A DNA stretch of 30,975 nt from Bacteroidales bacterium UBA4893 (GTDB lineage Bacteria > Bacteroidota > Bacteroidia > Bacteroidales > P3). Every line of letters begins with the position of its first letter. Position 1 is the stretch's first letter. The stretch covers positions 1-30,975 of the forward strand of contig DHCV01000018.1 in the NCBI GenBank assembly GCA_002399025.1, written 5' to 3'. Position numbers and translations under genes: made by a program. Below are positions 6,296 to 14,442 of the stretch, one piece after another. Below the pieces are notes generated by a model. It was not told the DNA's origin, made no database searches, and saw only the letters and a program-made list of their open reading frames with translations.

Positions 6296-8230
6296 TTATT
6301 TTAATTCTTCTTTCACTGCTGAGTCAACTAAGGATGCAAAATCTTCAATTTTCATCACTCCCAAGTCGCCTTGAGCATGTTTTCTAACCGAAACAGTTCC
6401 TTCTTTTTCCTCATTTTCCCCAACTATCAACATGTAGGGAACCTTTGCTAACTCTGCATCTCTAATCTTCTTGCCAGTCTTTTCGTTCCTCTGATCTATT
6501 GAGCCTCTGAGGTCAAAATTAGCGAGCAAAGATAATACTTTTTTTGAATATGACTCAAATTTTTCACTAATTGGTAAAATAATAAATTGTTCTGGAGTCA
6601 ACCAAAGAGGGAATTTCCCTCCTGTGTGTTCAATCAAAACCGCCACAAAACGTTCCATAGAACCAAATGGAGCCCTATGAATCATTATTGGTCTGTGCTT
6701 TTGATTGTCTGAACCAGTGTATTCCAATTCAAAACGCTCTGGAAGATTATAATCCACTTGAATTGTTCCCAACTGCCATTTCCTTCCAATTGCATCTCTA
6801 ACCATAAAGTCGAGCTTTGGACCATAGAAAGCAGCCTCTCCAATTTCAGTAACAGTATCTAAGCCTCTTTCTTTTGAAGCCTCAATAATTGCACTCTCAG
6901 CCTTCTCCCAAATATCATCAGAACCAATGTATTTCTCTTTGTTGTTTGGATCTCTAAGTGAAATTTGAGCAGTAAAGTTTTCAAATTTTAAAGTTTTGAA
7001 TATGTAAAGAACAATATCAATAACCTTACAAAACTCTTCCTTCAACTGCTCTGGAGTACAAAATATATGTGCATCATCCTGAGTGAAAGAACGAACCCTT
7101 GTCAAACCATGCAATTCTCCACTTTGTTCGTAACGATAAACTGTTCCAAACTCTGCCAAACGGAAAGGTAAATCCTTATATGAACGAGGTTTAAATTTGT
7201 AAACCTCAACATGATGAGGACAATTCATAGGCTTTAAGAAATACTCTTCGCCTTCGTTTGGGGTTGTTATTGAGCGGAATGAATCCTGACCATATTTCTG
7301 ATAATGACCAGAACATTTATATAAGCCAACGTCTCCTATATGTGGAGTAATCACTTGTTGGTAACCATAGTCTTTCTGAACCTTTTTAAGGAAGTTTTCA
7401 AGTCTTTCCCTAAGTTGAGCACCTTTTGGCAACCACATAGGTAAGCCTTGTCCAACCTTATCGGAAAACATAAATAGCTCAAGTTCTTTTCCAAGCCTAC
7501 GATGATCCCTTTTCTTAGCCTCTTCCAAAAGAACCAAATAATCATCAAGCTCTTTTTTCTTAGGGAAGGTAATTCCATAAATACGAGTAAGTTGCTTTCT
7601 CTTCTCATCGCCTCTCCAATAAGCACCTGCCAAAGAAAGAATCTTAACAGCCTTAATTTGAGAAAAATCTGAAAGGTGTGGACCACGACAAAGATCAGTA
7701 AACTTTCCACTTTCATATAAAGTAATGGTTCCATCCTCCAACTCCTCAATCAATTCAACCTTATAGGTTTCCCCGATTTTAGAAAATTTCTCAATAGCAT
7801 CAGCTTTAGATATATTATGTCTTTTGATTTGAATACCTTGCTTAACCAAATCCTGCATCTTTTGTTCAATCTTTGCAAAATCTTCTGAAGAAAGCTGAGT
7901 ATCGCCAAAATCTATATCGTAGTAGAATCCATTCTCAATTGCTGGACCAATCCCAAATTTTGCATTAGGATAAAGCTCCGAAATTGCTGATGCCAAAAGG
8001 TGAGCCGAACTATGCCAAAAAGTATCCTTCCCTTCAACATCGTTCCAAGTATTTAGCTTAATTGTGCTATCCTTTTCAATAATTCTATTAGCATCCCAAA
8101 CCTCTCCATTAACTGTTGCAGACAAAACATTTCTTGCAAGCCCCTCACTAATGCTTTTAGCAATATCCATAGAAGTCAATGCTTCTTGAAATTGCTTAAT
8201 TGACCCGTCGGGTAGAGTTATATTTATCAT
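6296..8230 (-). CDS. thrS: Threonyl-tRNA synthetase
   Basis: This class II synthetase charges tRNA-Thr. In order one sees the TGS domain (MINITLPDGSIKQF), the editing domain with the HSSAHLL motif, the catalytic core with MNCPHH (zinc ligand Cys) and motif 2 YRYEQSGELHGLTRVRSFTQDDAHIF, motif 3 around HRAPFGSMERF, and the C-terminal anticodon-binding domain. I take the ATG at 8230 as the start (644 residues). A TTG five codons upstream (8245) would add only MINNN and makes a poor start. Promoter boxes lie about 45-75 bp upstream and leave a leader too short for a T-box. infC follows after 48 bp. The order thrS-infC-rpmI-rplT is conserved in many bacteria. Confidence 0.97.
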   Translation of the reverse strand: MINITLPDGSIKQFQEALTSMDIAKSISEGLARNVLSATVNGEVWDANRIIEKDSTIKLNTWNDVEGKDTFWHSSAHLLASAISELYPNAKFGIGPAIENGFYYDIDFGDTQLSSEDFAKIEQKMQDLVKQGIQIKRHNISKADAIEKFSKIGETYKVELIEELEDGTITLYESGKFTDLCRGPHLSDFSQIKAVKILSLAGAYWRGDEKRKQLTRIYGITFPKKKELDDYLVLLEEAKKRDHRRLGKELELFMFSDKVGQGLPMWLPKGAQLRERLENFLKKVQKDYGYQQVITPHIGDVGLYKCSGHYQKYGQDSFRSITTPNEGEEYFLKPMNCPHHVEVYKFKPRSYKDLPFRLAEFGTVYRYEQSGELHGLTRVRSFTQDDAHIFCTPEQLKEEFCKVIDIVLYIFKTLKFENFTAQISLRDPNNKEKYIGSDDIWEKAESAIIEASKERGLDTVTEIGEAAFYGPKLDFMVRDAIGRKWQLGTIQVDYNLPERFELEYTGSDNQKHRPIMIHRAPFGSMERFVAVLIEHTGGKFPLWLTPEQFIILPISEKFESYSKKVLSLLANFDLRGSIDQRNEKTGKKIRDAELAKVPYMLIVGENEEKEGTVSVRKHAQGDLGVMKIEDFASLVDSAVKEELK

Positions 8231-8273
8231 ATTATTATTTATCAATTAAATGCGTTAAATTTTAAACGAGGTG

Positions 8274-8305
8274 CAAAGATACAACAATTATAAAGAAATC
8301 ACAAA
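8274..8305 (-). promoter_or_regulatory. Promoter of the thrS operon (-7 and -33)
   Basis: On the minus strand a TTTG -33 box (8302-8305) is separated by 20 bp from TATCTTTG (8274-8281), a close match to the Bacteroidota sigma-factor consensus. The predicted transcript start leaves a leader of roughly 35-40 nt before the ATG at 8230. Confidence 0.75.
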
Positions 8306-8360
8306 AAGAATTTAAAACAAAAAGTTATTTTTCTTTTACTTATGGAAAAAAAACGGCACA

Positions 8361-8407
8361 TAAATTAAAAAAGTCGGCGTCTTTTTTAAGATAAGTGCTG
8401 ACTTTTT
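8361..8407 (-). terminator. Terminator after the receiver-histidine kinase gene
   Basis: A stem of ten or eleven pairs (8368-8378 with 8397-8407, including one G-U pair) has A and T tracts on its two sides, so it can work on both strands. On the minus strand it follows the kinase gene stop (8453) and separates it from the thrS promoter. Confidence 0.75.
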
Positions 8408-8452
8408 GAAAATATATCGTATATAATTTATATTTTATCCTATCTTTATTGC

Positions 8453-9592
8453 TTAATTTGCAGAGGGAAATACTTTTGGGAGAGAAATGTAAAATTTTGA
8501 GCCCTTATTTAGTTCCGATTCAAACCAAATTTTGCCTCCAAGCTTTTCTGTAAACTCTTTGCATAAGTTTAATCCTAACCCACTTCCTTCTTCATTATTT
8601 GTTCCATAAGAAGTGTAGCCAATTTCCTTATCTGCAAGAATTAATGCTTGTCTCTCAGGGGAAATTCCGCATCCAAAATCTTCAACACAAATCTCAACAC
8701 TGTCATTTTTTTCATCAATAGAAATATATATTTTGCTTCCAGAGTAGCTGAACTTGATAGCATTTGATAATAAGTTTCTAATGATGGTTTTAAAAATATC
8801 TGTGTCAGAATAAATTTCTATAGATTCTGAGTTAGAAATTACATTTATTTCAATATTTTTCCCTTGTGTCATCAAACTATAAAGTCCAATTAAGCCATGT
8901 GTAATTCCTATGATATCAATTTTTTGTATAGAAAGATGTAGCTTTCCTATTTGATTTTTAGTCCATTTAAGAAGATTGTCTAAAAGTATGAATAGGTTTT
9001 CTGTAGTTCTGTTAGATTCGTCTAATAGTTCATATAAATCATTGCTGATGCCACAATTTTTAAGTTCTGAGAGTAAAAGATTAAGTATCATTTTAACGCT
9101 GCTAAGAGGTGAACGTAGGTCGTGAGCAATAACAGAGTATAATTTATCTCTATTCTTTATTGCAGATATAAGATCTTTTGTTTTTTTGTCAATCTCTTGT
9201 TTTGCAGCAATTAGTGAAATTTGATGTCTAATCCTTGCTTCCAATTCTTTGTTATTGAAGGGTTTTGAAATGTAATCATTCGCACCAGCACTAAAACCCT
9301 TAACAACTTCTTCTTTATTGTCTAATGCTGTAATAAGGATAACTGAAACATCATTATTTATATCCCCAGTTCTAATCTTTTCGAGAACTTGATAACCATC
9401 TAAAATAGGCATCATTATATCCAAAAGAATTAAATCAGGTTTATGTGCCTCAAATATTTCTAAAGCTTGTTTACCATCATAAGCTTCAATAATTTGAAAA
9501 TCATTTTTCTTTACCAAAGCTTTTAAAAGCATTACATTGGCTTTTACATCGTCAACAATTAAAATTTTATAATCGGAATTATTTATTTCCAT
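8453..9592 (-). CDS. Receiver-histidine kinase hybrid, cytosolic
   Basis: The 379-residue protein has an N-terminal receiver domain (about residues 8-125) with the acidic pair D14-D15, phosphoacceptor D58 in LLDIMMP, and K110 in ISKPF. A short coiled linker leads to the HisKA domain with His157 in SVIAHDLRSPLS. The HATPase domain follows, with an N box (NLLSNAIKFS), DFGCGIS and GSGLGLNLCKEF. No membrane segments or sensor domain are present, so its input is probably phosphotransfer to the receiver or a protein contact. It lies 141 bp after the last gene of the polysaccharide operon, has its own promoter core and is closed by a terminator. It may form a relay with the single-domain regulator at 18204-18563; this is inference. 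Confidence 0.92.
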   Translation of the reverse strand: MEINNSDYKILIVDDVKANVMLLKALVKKNDFQIIEAYDGKQALEIFEAHKPDLILLDIMMPILDGYQVLEKIRTGDINNDVSVILITALDNKEEVVKGFSAGANDYISKPFNNKELEARIRHQISLIAAKQEIDKKTKDLISAIKNRDKLYSVIAHDLRSPLSSVKMILNLLLSELKNCGISNDLYELLDESNRTTENLFILLDNLLKWTKNQIGKLHLSIQKIDIIGITHGLIGLYSLMTQGKNIEINVISNSESIEIYSDTDIFKTIIRNLLSNAIKFSYSGSKIYISIDEKNDSVEICVEDFGCGISPERQALILADKEIGYTSYGTNNEEGSGLGLNLCKEFTEKLGGKIWFESELNKGSKFYISLPKVFPSAN

Positions 9593-9611
9593 ATTATGAT
9601 ATATTTTTATA

Positions 9612-9619
9612 CAAAGATA
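9612..9619 (-). promoter_or_regulatory. -7 promoter element of the receiver-histidine kinase gene
   Basis: TATCTTTG on the minus strand lies 19 bp before the ATG at 9592. A second core, TATATTTG, occurs further upstream at 9687-9694. Neither has a clear -33 box. They suggest the kinase can be expressed independently of the polysaccharide operon. Confidence 0.5.
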
Positions 9620-9733
9620 TGCTTACACTTATGTCTGAAGAGTTGTATATAGATTATTAAGTTACAAATAGTAATGTGTTATTTTGCAAATATATAAAAA
9701 TATTTTACTTCAAAGGGAAAAATAATAGAAAAA

Positions 9734-10864
9734 TTAATCATTAAATACTTGGTGATAAACATTTATTAGTTCTCTTGCAGTTATTGCCCAGCTAAAAAGT
9801 TTAACTCTTTCTAAACCATAATTTATTTGTTTTGTTCTAAAGTTTTCATCCCCAATTAACCTTTCAATCATTGTAGAAATTTCTACAATATTTAGTGGAT
9901 TAATAAGTATTGCTCCTTCACCTGCAATTTCAGGAATAGCAGATGTGTTTGATGTAATAATTGGACAACCACAAGCCATTGATTCAAGTATTGGTATTCC
10001 AAAGCTTTCTCTAAGAGAGGTGTAAAGAAAAGCTCTTGCACCAGAGTATATATAAGGTAAATCAACATTTGGAATATAATCAGGGCAAACTAAATATTGT
10101 TTAATGTGTTGTATGTTGTTTCTCTCTAAAATAGTATCAACATACTCTTCTTTTAAATCTGCAATTAGAAGAGAAAATATTTTACCATTTTCAGCTCTTG
10201 AAATATAATCAGCATATGCCAAAATTGTCCTTTCTGTATTTTTTTTAGGATCTGTGTTTCCTAAAAAGAAAAGGTAATTGTCTGTATTTATATATTTTCT
10301 GAATACTTCCTTTGGATTATTTTTAACTTGAAAATGCTTACTATATCCATTATAAATAGAAATAATTTTATTGGAATCTAATTTTAAAAAATCTGTAATC
10401 CTATCTCTTTCAAATTTTGATACAGTAATAATCTTCTTTGCCTTAGGGATAATTCTTGGAACAACAAATCTTCTATATATCCTGCCTAATTTCTGATATA
10501 TAGATTTATTTTTGCTTGTTAATTTCTCAAGAAAAATAATGTCATGAAGAGTAATGATGAGTTTTGAAGAGCCAAAAAGAGGAGCTGTATTACTTGTGCA
10601 ATGCAAAATGTCGGGCTTAATCTTTTTTATCTCTTTAGCAAGAGCAATTTGTTCCCATCCAAAATATCCTCCAAAAGAATTTATCTCAATTATTTTGAAG
10701 TTTTCTGTTTCTTCTAAACACTTATCTTCTCCAGGAGCAACAATTACATAGTATTGATTATTTTTATCAATTTTCTGAATTTCTCTAATGGTTTCAAGAG
10801 CAACGAAATCCATTCCATGTTTTTTCTTACGGAAAATTCTTTGCCCCTCAATAGCAATTATCAT
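9734..10864 (-). CDS. Glycosyltransferase, GT4 family (GT-B fold)
   Basis: The 376-residue enzyme has two Rossmann-like halves. The C-terminal half shows the GT4 nucleotide-sugar site: FFLGNTDPKKNTERTILAYA at about 199-217, and an E-x7-E motif, E286 to E294, in ESFGIPILESMACGCPIITSN. Retaining GT4 enzymes transfer hexoses, often mannose, from NDP- or GDP-sugars. Donor and acceptor cannot be told here. No membrane segment is evident, so it is probably a peripheral enzyme on the inner face. Its ATG overlaps the stop of the preceding gene (ATGA, 10861-10864), and it is the last biosynthetic gene of the minus-strand polysaccharide operon. Confidence 0.9.
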   Translation of the reverse strand: MIIAIEGQRIFRKKKHGMDFVALETIREIQKIDKNNQYYVIVAPGEDKCLEETENFKIIEINSFGGYFGWEQIALAKEIKKIKPDILHCTSNTAPLFGSSKLIITLHDIIFLEKLTSKNKSIYQKLGRIYRRFVVPRIIPKAKKIITVSKFERDRITDFLKLDSNKIISIYNGYSKHFQVKNNPKEVFRKYINTDNYLFFLGNTDPKKNTERTILAYADYISRAENGKIFSLLIADLKEEYVDTILERNNIQHIKQYLVCPDYIPNVDLPYIYSGARAFLYTSLRESFGIPILESMACGCPIITSNTSAIPEIAGEGAILINPLNIVEISTMIERLIGDENFRTKQINYGLERVKLFSWAITARELINVYHQVFND

Positions 10865-12027
10865 TTTAATCCCTTTTTTGTGTGAATGTATTTTTTATTT
10901 ACCCCTTTAATTCTAAGTATATTAAATATCATCACAACAAAAACCAATGGTAGTTTATGGAAGGTTTTCTTAAGTTTTTTGTCAACAAGAAAATCAGGAA
11001 TAGCCATTGCGAAAGAATACATCAATACAATGAAAATAAACCACCACTTAAGAGCCCAAACCCAATCAATAAATAGTAATATAACTGCAAAACTAAAAGA
11101 GAAACCCATAACAACTATTCTTGGTAACATCATCCATTGAATAAGTTTATCAGCATAATCCCAATTTTTATTCAAGATTGCTTTAGGTAAGTCCTTAATG
11201 GATTGGCTTAGAATGTCAAACTGAGCTGCAACCCATCTACGTCTTTGATTTGCAAAGGCAGAGTGATTTCTTGTCTTTTCGTCAAAAACAAAAACCCAAT
11301 TAAGAAAGTCTATATAAATACCTTGTTTTAACAATAATACTTCCAATTCTTTATCTTCTCCAGCAGTTATTAAGTAATGAACATGATTTTTGAACCAGTT
11401 AAAATCAAAAGCCATACCAGAACCAATTAATGCTGAGCTCATACCAATTCTTACATGACCTCTACGAAAAATGGAGTTATTTATTTCTTCACTAACAGCA
11501 TCCAAAAGAGCCATATCTGTATCTCTATTCTTGGCTACTCTATGAGCTTGAATGGCTTTATTCCCCGCATCATAAGCATTATTCATTTCATTTAAGAAAT
11601 CTTCTTTTACAATGTTATCAGCGTCCATAATAACTATAACGTCATAATCATAGTCCTTTCTATCGTTTACAGCAAAATTCAAAGCCTTTGCCTTAGAACT
11701 ATTTTCATAACTAGCTTTTATTACTTCTGCACCTAATTGAATTAGTTTATTGTCAGTTTCCTCACTCATATGGTCAGAAATAACCAAAACATCGTATAAT
11801 CCCTTAGGGTAGTCTTGTTTGAGAAATTCTTCAACAGAGTTAATTATAACAATATCTTCTTTATATGCAGGGAACAAAACAAGAAATTTATGTTTTTTCT
11901 TAGCTTGTTTATGCCTTGGCATATCTTCCTTCATTGACATTAAGGCAAAGAAGAATAAATATCCAACAGAAAAAGCAGTTAAAATAAATAAAAGAAGTTC
12001 AATTATTCTAATTGTATTTATAATCAT
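10861..12027 (-). CDS. Membrane-bound glycosyltransferase, GT2 family
   Basis: This 388-residue protein has an N-terminal membrane helix (about residues 8-30), a cytosolic GT-A domain, and two or three membrane helices at about 303-345 plus a hydrophobic end. Catalytic features are DAD (135-137), the AGEDKEL segment at 222-228 and QRRRW (261-265), corresponding to the D, TED-like and QxxRW motifs of processive-type GT2 enzymes related to cellulose and hyaluronan synthases. It could add a sugar to the lipid-linked repeat unit or make a short homopolymer. It overlaps both neighbours by 4 bp (ATGA), so translation is probably coupled. Confidence 0.88.
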   Translation of the reverse strand: MIINTIRIIELLLFILTAFSVGYLFFFALMSMKEDMPRHKQAKKKHKFLVLFPAYKEDIVIINSVEEFLKQDYPKGLYDVLVISDHMSEETDNKLIQLGAEVIKASYENSSKAKALNFAVNDRKDYDYDVIVIMDADNIVKEDFLNEMNNAYDAGNKAIQAHRVAKNRDTDMALLDAVSEEINNSIFRRGHVRIGMSSALIGSGMAFDFNWFKNHVHYLITAGEDKELEVLLLKQGIYIDFLNWVFVFDEKTRNHSAFANQRRRWVAAQFDILSQSIKDLPKAILNKNWDYADKLIQWMMLPRIVVMGFSFSFAVILLFIDWVWALKWWFIFIVLMYSFAMAIPDFLVDKKLKKTFHKLPLVFVVMIFNILRIKGVNKKYIHTKKGLK

Positions 12028-12926
12028 TGCTGTAAAGTTTTATTTTTAATTGTTATAAAATCTAAAGCTCCATTTATTATTGCTTTTGAAAATTTAAATT
12101 TTCCTCTGAAAAAATATTTTAATACATGAACTGGGTTTGCAATAAATAATTGATATAAAATAGAAATATTTCTTCTTTTGTACTCTATGTTTCTCCAAGT
12201 GAATAGAAGTCTGTTTCTTGTGTGATAATATATCTTTCTTGAACTATCTTTACCAGTTGAACGACTTTCTTTGTGATATACAATAAATTTTGGTTCATAC
12301 CAAAGCTCAAACCCTGCTCTTTTAATCATTTCACACCAATCCATTTCTTCGTAATATAAAAAGTAAATTTCTGGCATTTTCCCAACTTTTTCTATAACCT
12401 CTTTCTTGATAATCATTGCAGCTCCATGAATGTAAGGAGTTCTCTCAGCTTTGTTATATTCTTCATTGTCTGGTCTACTATATCCAATTATGCTATTTCT
12501 AATTGTGTATTTCGAAAATGGAGTAAAACCTGCAAATTGAATAGTATTAAAAGGTTCGTGAAAGAGAATCTTTGGACTTAATCCACCAATTTTATCGCTA
12601 CTTTCTAATCTGTTTATAAGGTATTTAATGGTATCTTCCAAAATATATGTATCATTATTTATGAAGAAAAAGTATTTACCTCTTGCGATATCTACTCCCA
12701 AATTATTACCTCCTGCAAAACCGAGATTTTTTTCACTCTTAATAAAGTGAACATCATCAAAAAGGTCTTTTAATGGAGTTAGCTCATCCTTTCTTGACCC
12801 GTTATCAACAACAATTATTTCATATCTAATGCTTTTAATTGTATTTTTAATGCTTGTGATAAGTTCAATAGTATCTCCAAGTCCATTATAATTTACAGTA
12901 ATAAAAGAAATAATTATGTCATTCAT
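12024..12926 (-). CDS. Glycosyltransferase, GT2 family, rhamnosyltransferase-like
   Basis: The 300-residue GT-A enzyme begins ISFITVNYNG and has DNGS (41-44), the segment EKNLGFAGGNNLGVDIARG, and NNDT (90-93) in the place of the usual DxD. The later YYEEMDWCEMIKRAGF matches the acceptor and base region of WbbL/RfbF-like enzymes. Many such enzymes transfer rhamnose, but the donor here is not certain. A C-terminal hydrophobic or basic stretch may bring it to the membrane. The start lies 34 bp after the polymerase gene and the end overlaps the next gene by 4 bp. Confidence 0.88.
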   Translation of the reverse strand: MNDIIISFITVNYNGLGDTIELITSIKNTIKSIRYEIIVVDNGSRKDELTPLKDLFDDVHFIKSEKNLGFAGGNNLGVDIARGKYFFFINNDTYILEDTIKYLINRLESSDKIGGLSPKILFHEPFNTIQFAGFTPFSKYTIRNSIIGYSRPDNEEYNKAERTPYIHGAAMIIKKEVIEKVGKMPEIYFLYYEEMDWCEMIKRAGFELWYEPKFIVYHKESRSTGKDSSRKIYYHTRNRLLFTWRNIEYKRRNISILYQLFIANPVHVLKYFFRGKFKFSKAIINGALDFITIKNKTLQQ

Positions 12927-12960
12927 AAAATTCAGTCCAGTTAATTGTTATTTTATATAA

Positions 12961-14442
12961 CTAATTGATTCTCTCTCTTACGCTATTATATAACTTTTGT
13001 TCCTTTTCTTCAATTTCTTTGTCAAAATAAGGTGAAAGCGAAATCATTGCCAGGCCAATATAAACAATAAAACCATTGGGAAATTGAGTAAAAGCTTCAT
13101 TTGCATAAGCAGCAATCATCATACCTGCAATACCGCCATATAATCCCATCATATATTGTCGCAGTTCATTATTCTTTAGTTTAAACATTATAATGTATGC
13201 ACAATATACTAAAATAAATAACAATAATCCAATATATAAACACAACCCAACAATTCCTGTTTCTATCCAAACCAAGACAAACCAAGAATCGGTTGGTAAT
13301 TCTGATAGCTTTGTATAAGAGCCATATTTTTGTGCCCTTCCAGCGCTTAATCCTATTCCAATCCCAAAAGGTTTATCAACCATATAGGTTTTCATTTTAT
13401 TTTGATTTTCTAATCTTACTAAAAATGAAGCGTCTTTACTTGGATTAAAAGCTGTCCTTGCTCTTCTAATATTACTATTACCCTGTCCAATATTTGTGTA
13501 TTTAAAAAACAAAAACATAAATACAAGAATTCCCCCAAATATTAATACTGTTCTTATTCTTTTGCTTAAGAAAAGATAGGTTGCAATTCCAATAAAAGGA
13601 ATTGCCATTGCAACCCTTGTCCCAGATTGAAACATAGAATATAATGCAATAAGGGAGACTATTATATAGTATATTTTGTATTTAAGATTGATTTTCCCAA
13701 ATGCAGAAATAATAAAAACTACAAAAGAAAAAGCCATAGAACAACCAAAGGTCGCTGCATCATTAAAAAATGAAAAATATCTTATTCCAGAATAAATAAT
13801 ATGAGTTCTTGCACCTCCATCAACGTATAACCACCTTTTTTCTGCAACATCAAAACCATAATTCTTTTGAATATATACCTTAATAAACGCAATGATAGTA
13901 AGTATTGACCAGATAAATAAGATTGCTTTTACTTTTTTATAGTCGTTTATAATCAGAGTTGAAAGAATGAATATTATAATAAAATACAAACTCATCCCTC
14001 TTGCACCAGTAAACCAAGCTTGGGAAGAAACTGATTGTGGATTAAATAATTCTAAAAAACAATAAATTACCCATATAAGTATAGAATATGTCATAGGGTT
14101 ATTAACCCTATTCCAATTATATTTTGTTTTTGGATTGATTTTATTGATTATTAAAGAGGCAATTACGAAAAGAATAAGCAAATCCATAGTTACTCCACCT
14201 TTTAGCCCGGGTAAATATCGGGTTAGCCCCATGATAAAATAATTGAATATAAATAATGATATAAATATCCAATATGGAGAGGAAGCAATAAAGAGTGATG
14301 AAGCAATTATTAAGGGGATTATACCTATTATTAAAGATAATCCCCAATGTATTTTAAGTCCAGCAAACAGTATAACTAATACACTTAGGATTAAAAATAC
14401 TAATTGTAAAATCTTTGATATGGAATATCCAAATATCTTCAC
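12961..14442 (-). CDS. Wzy/O-antigen ligase-like polysaccharide polymerase
   Basis: The 493-residue integral membrane protein has about ten to twelve hydrophobic segments and a large soluble loop between about residues 330 and 380. It has the Wzy_C/ligase hallmark around RLENQNKMKTYMVDKPFGIGIGLSAGR, followed by PTDSWFVLVWIETGIVGLCLYIG. Proteins of this fold join lipid-linked oligosaccharide units in the periplasm (Wzy) or transfer them to an acceptor (WaaL). Next to a Wzz-type gene, the polymerase role is more likely. It begins with GTG at 14442; that G is the last base of the preceding TAG stop. Confidence 0.85.
   Translation of the reverse strand: MKIFGYSISKILQLVFLILSVLVILFAGLKIHWGLSLIIGIIPLIIASSLFIASSPYWIFISLFIFNYFIMGLTRYLPGLKGGVTMDLLILFVIASLIINKINPKTKYNWNRVNNPMTYSILIWVIYCFLELFNPQSVSSQAWFTGARGMSLYFIIIFILSTLIINDYKKVKAILFIWSILTIIAFIKVYIQKNYGFDVAEKRWLYVDGGARTHIIYSGIRYFSFFNDAATFGCSMAFSFVVFIISAFGKINLKYKIYYIIVSLIALYSMFQSGTRVAMAIPFIGIATYLFLSKRIRTVLIFGGILVFMFLFFKYTNIGQGNSNIRRARTAFNPSKDASFLVRLENQNKMKTYMVDKPFGIGIGLSAGRAQKYGSYTKLSELPTDSWFVLVWIETGIVGLCLYIGLLLFILVYCAYIIMFKLKNNELRQYMMGLYGGIAGMMIAAYANEAFTQFPNGFIVYIGLAMISLSPYFDKEIEEKEQKLYNSVRERIN

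Noticed and set aside
7351..7749. A 132-residue minus-strand frame inside thrS
   Set aside because: It is an out-of-frame shadow of a fully conserved thrS coding sequence.
8231..8245. The TTG at 8245 as start of thrS
   Set aside because: It adds only MINNN before the TGS domain. The ATG at 8230 begins the domain exactly and is the better start.
8231..8305. A T-box or other riboswitch in the thrS leader
   Set aside because: The predicted leader is only about 35-40 nt, too short for a T-box, and no specifier stem or antiterminator is visible.
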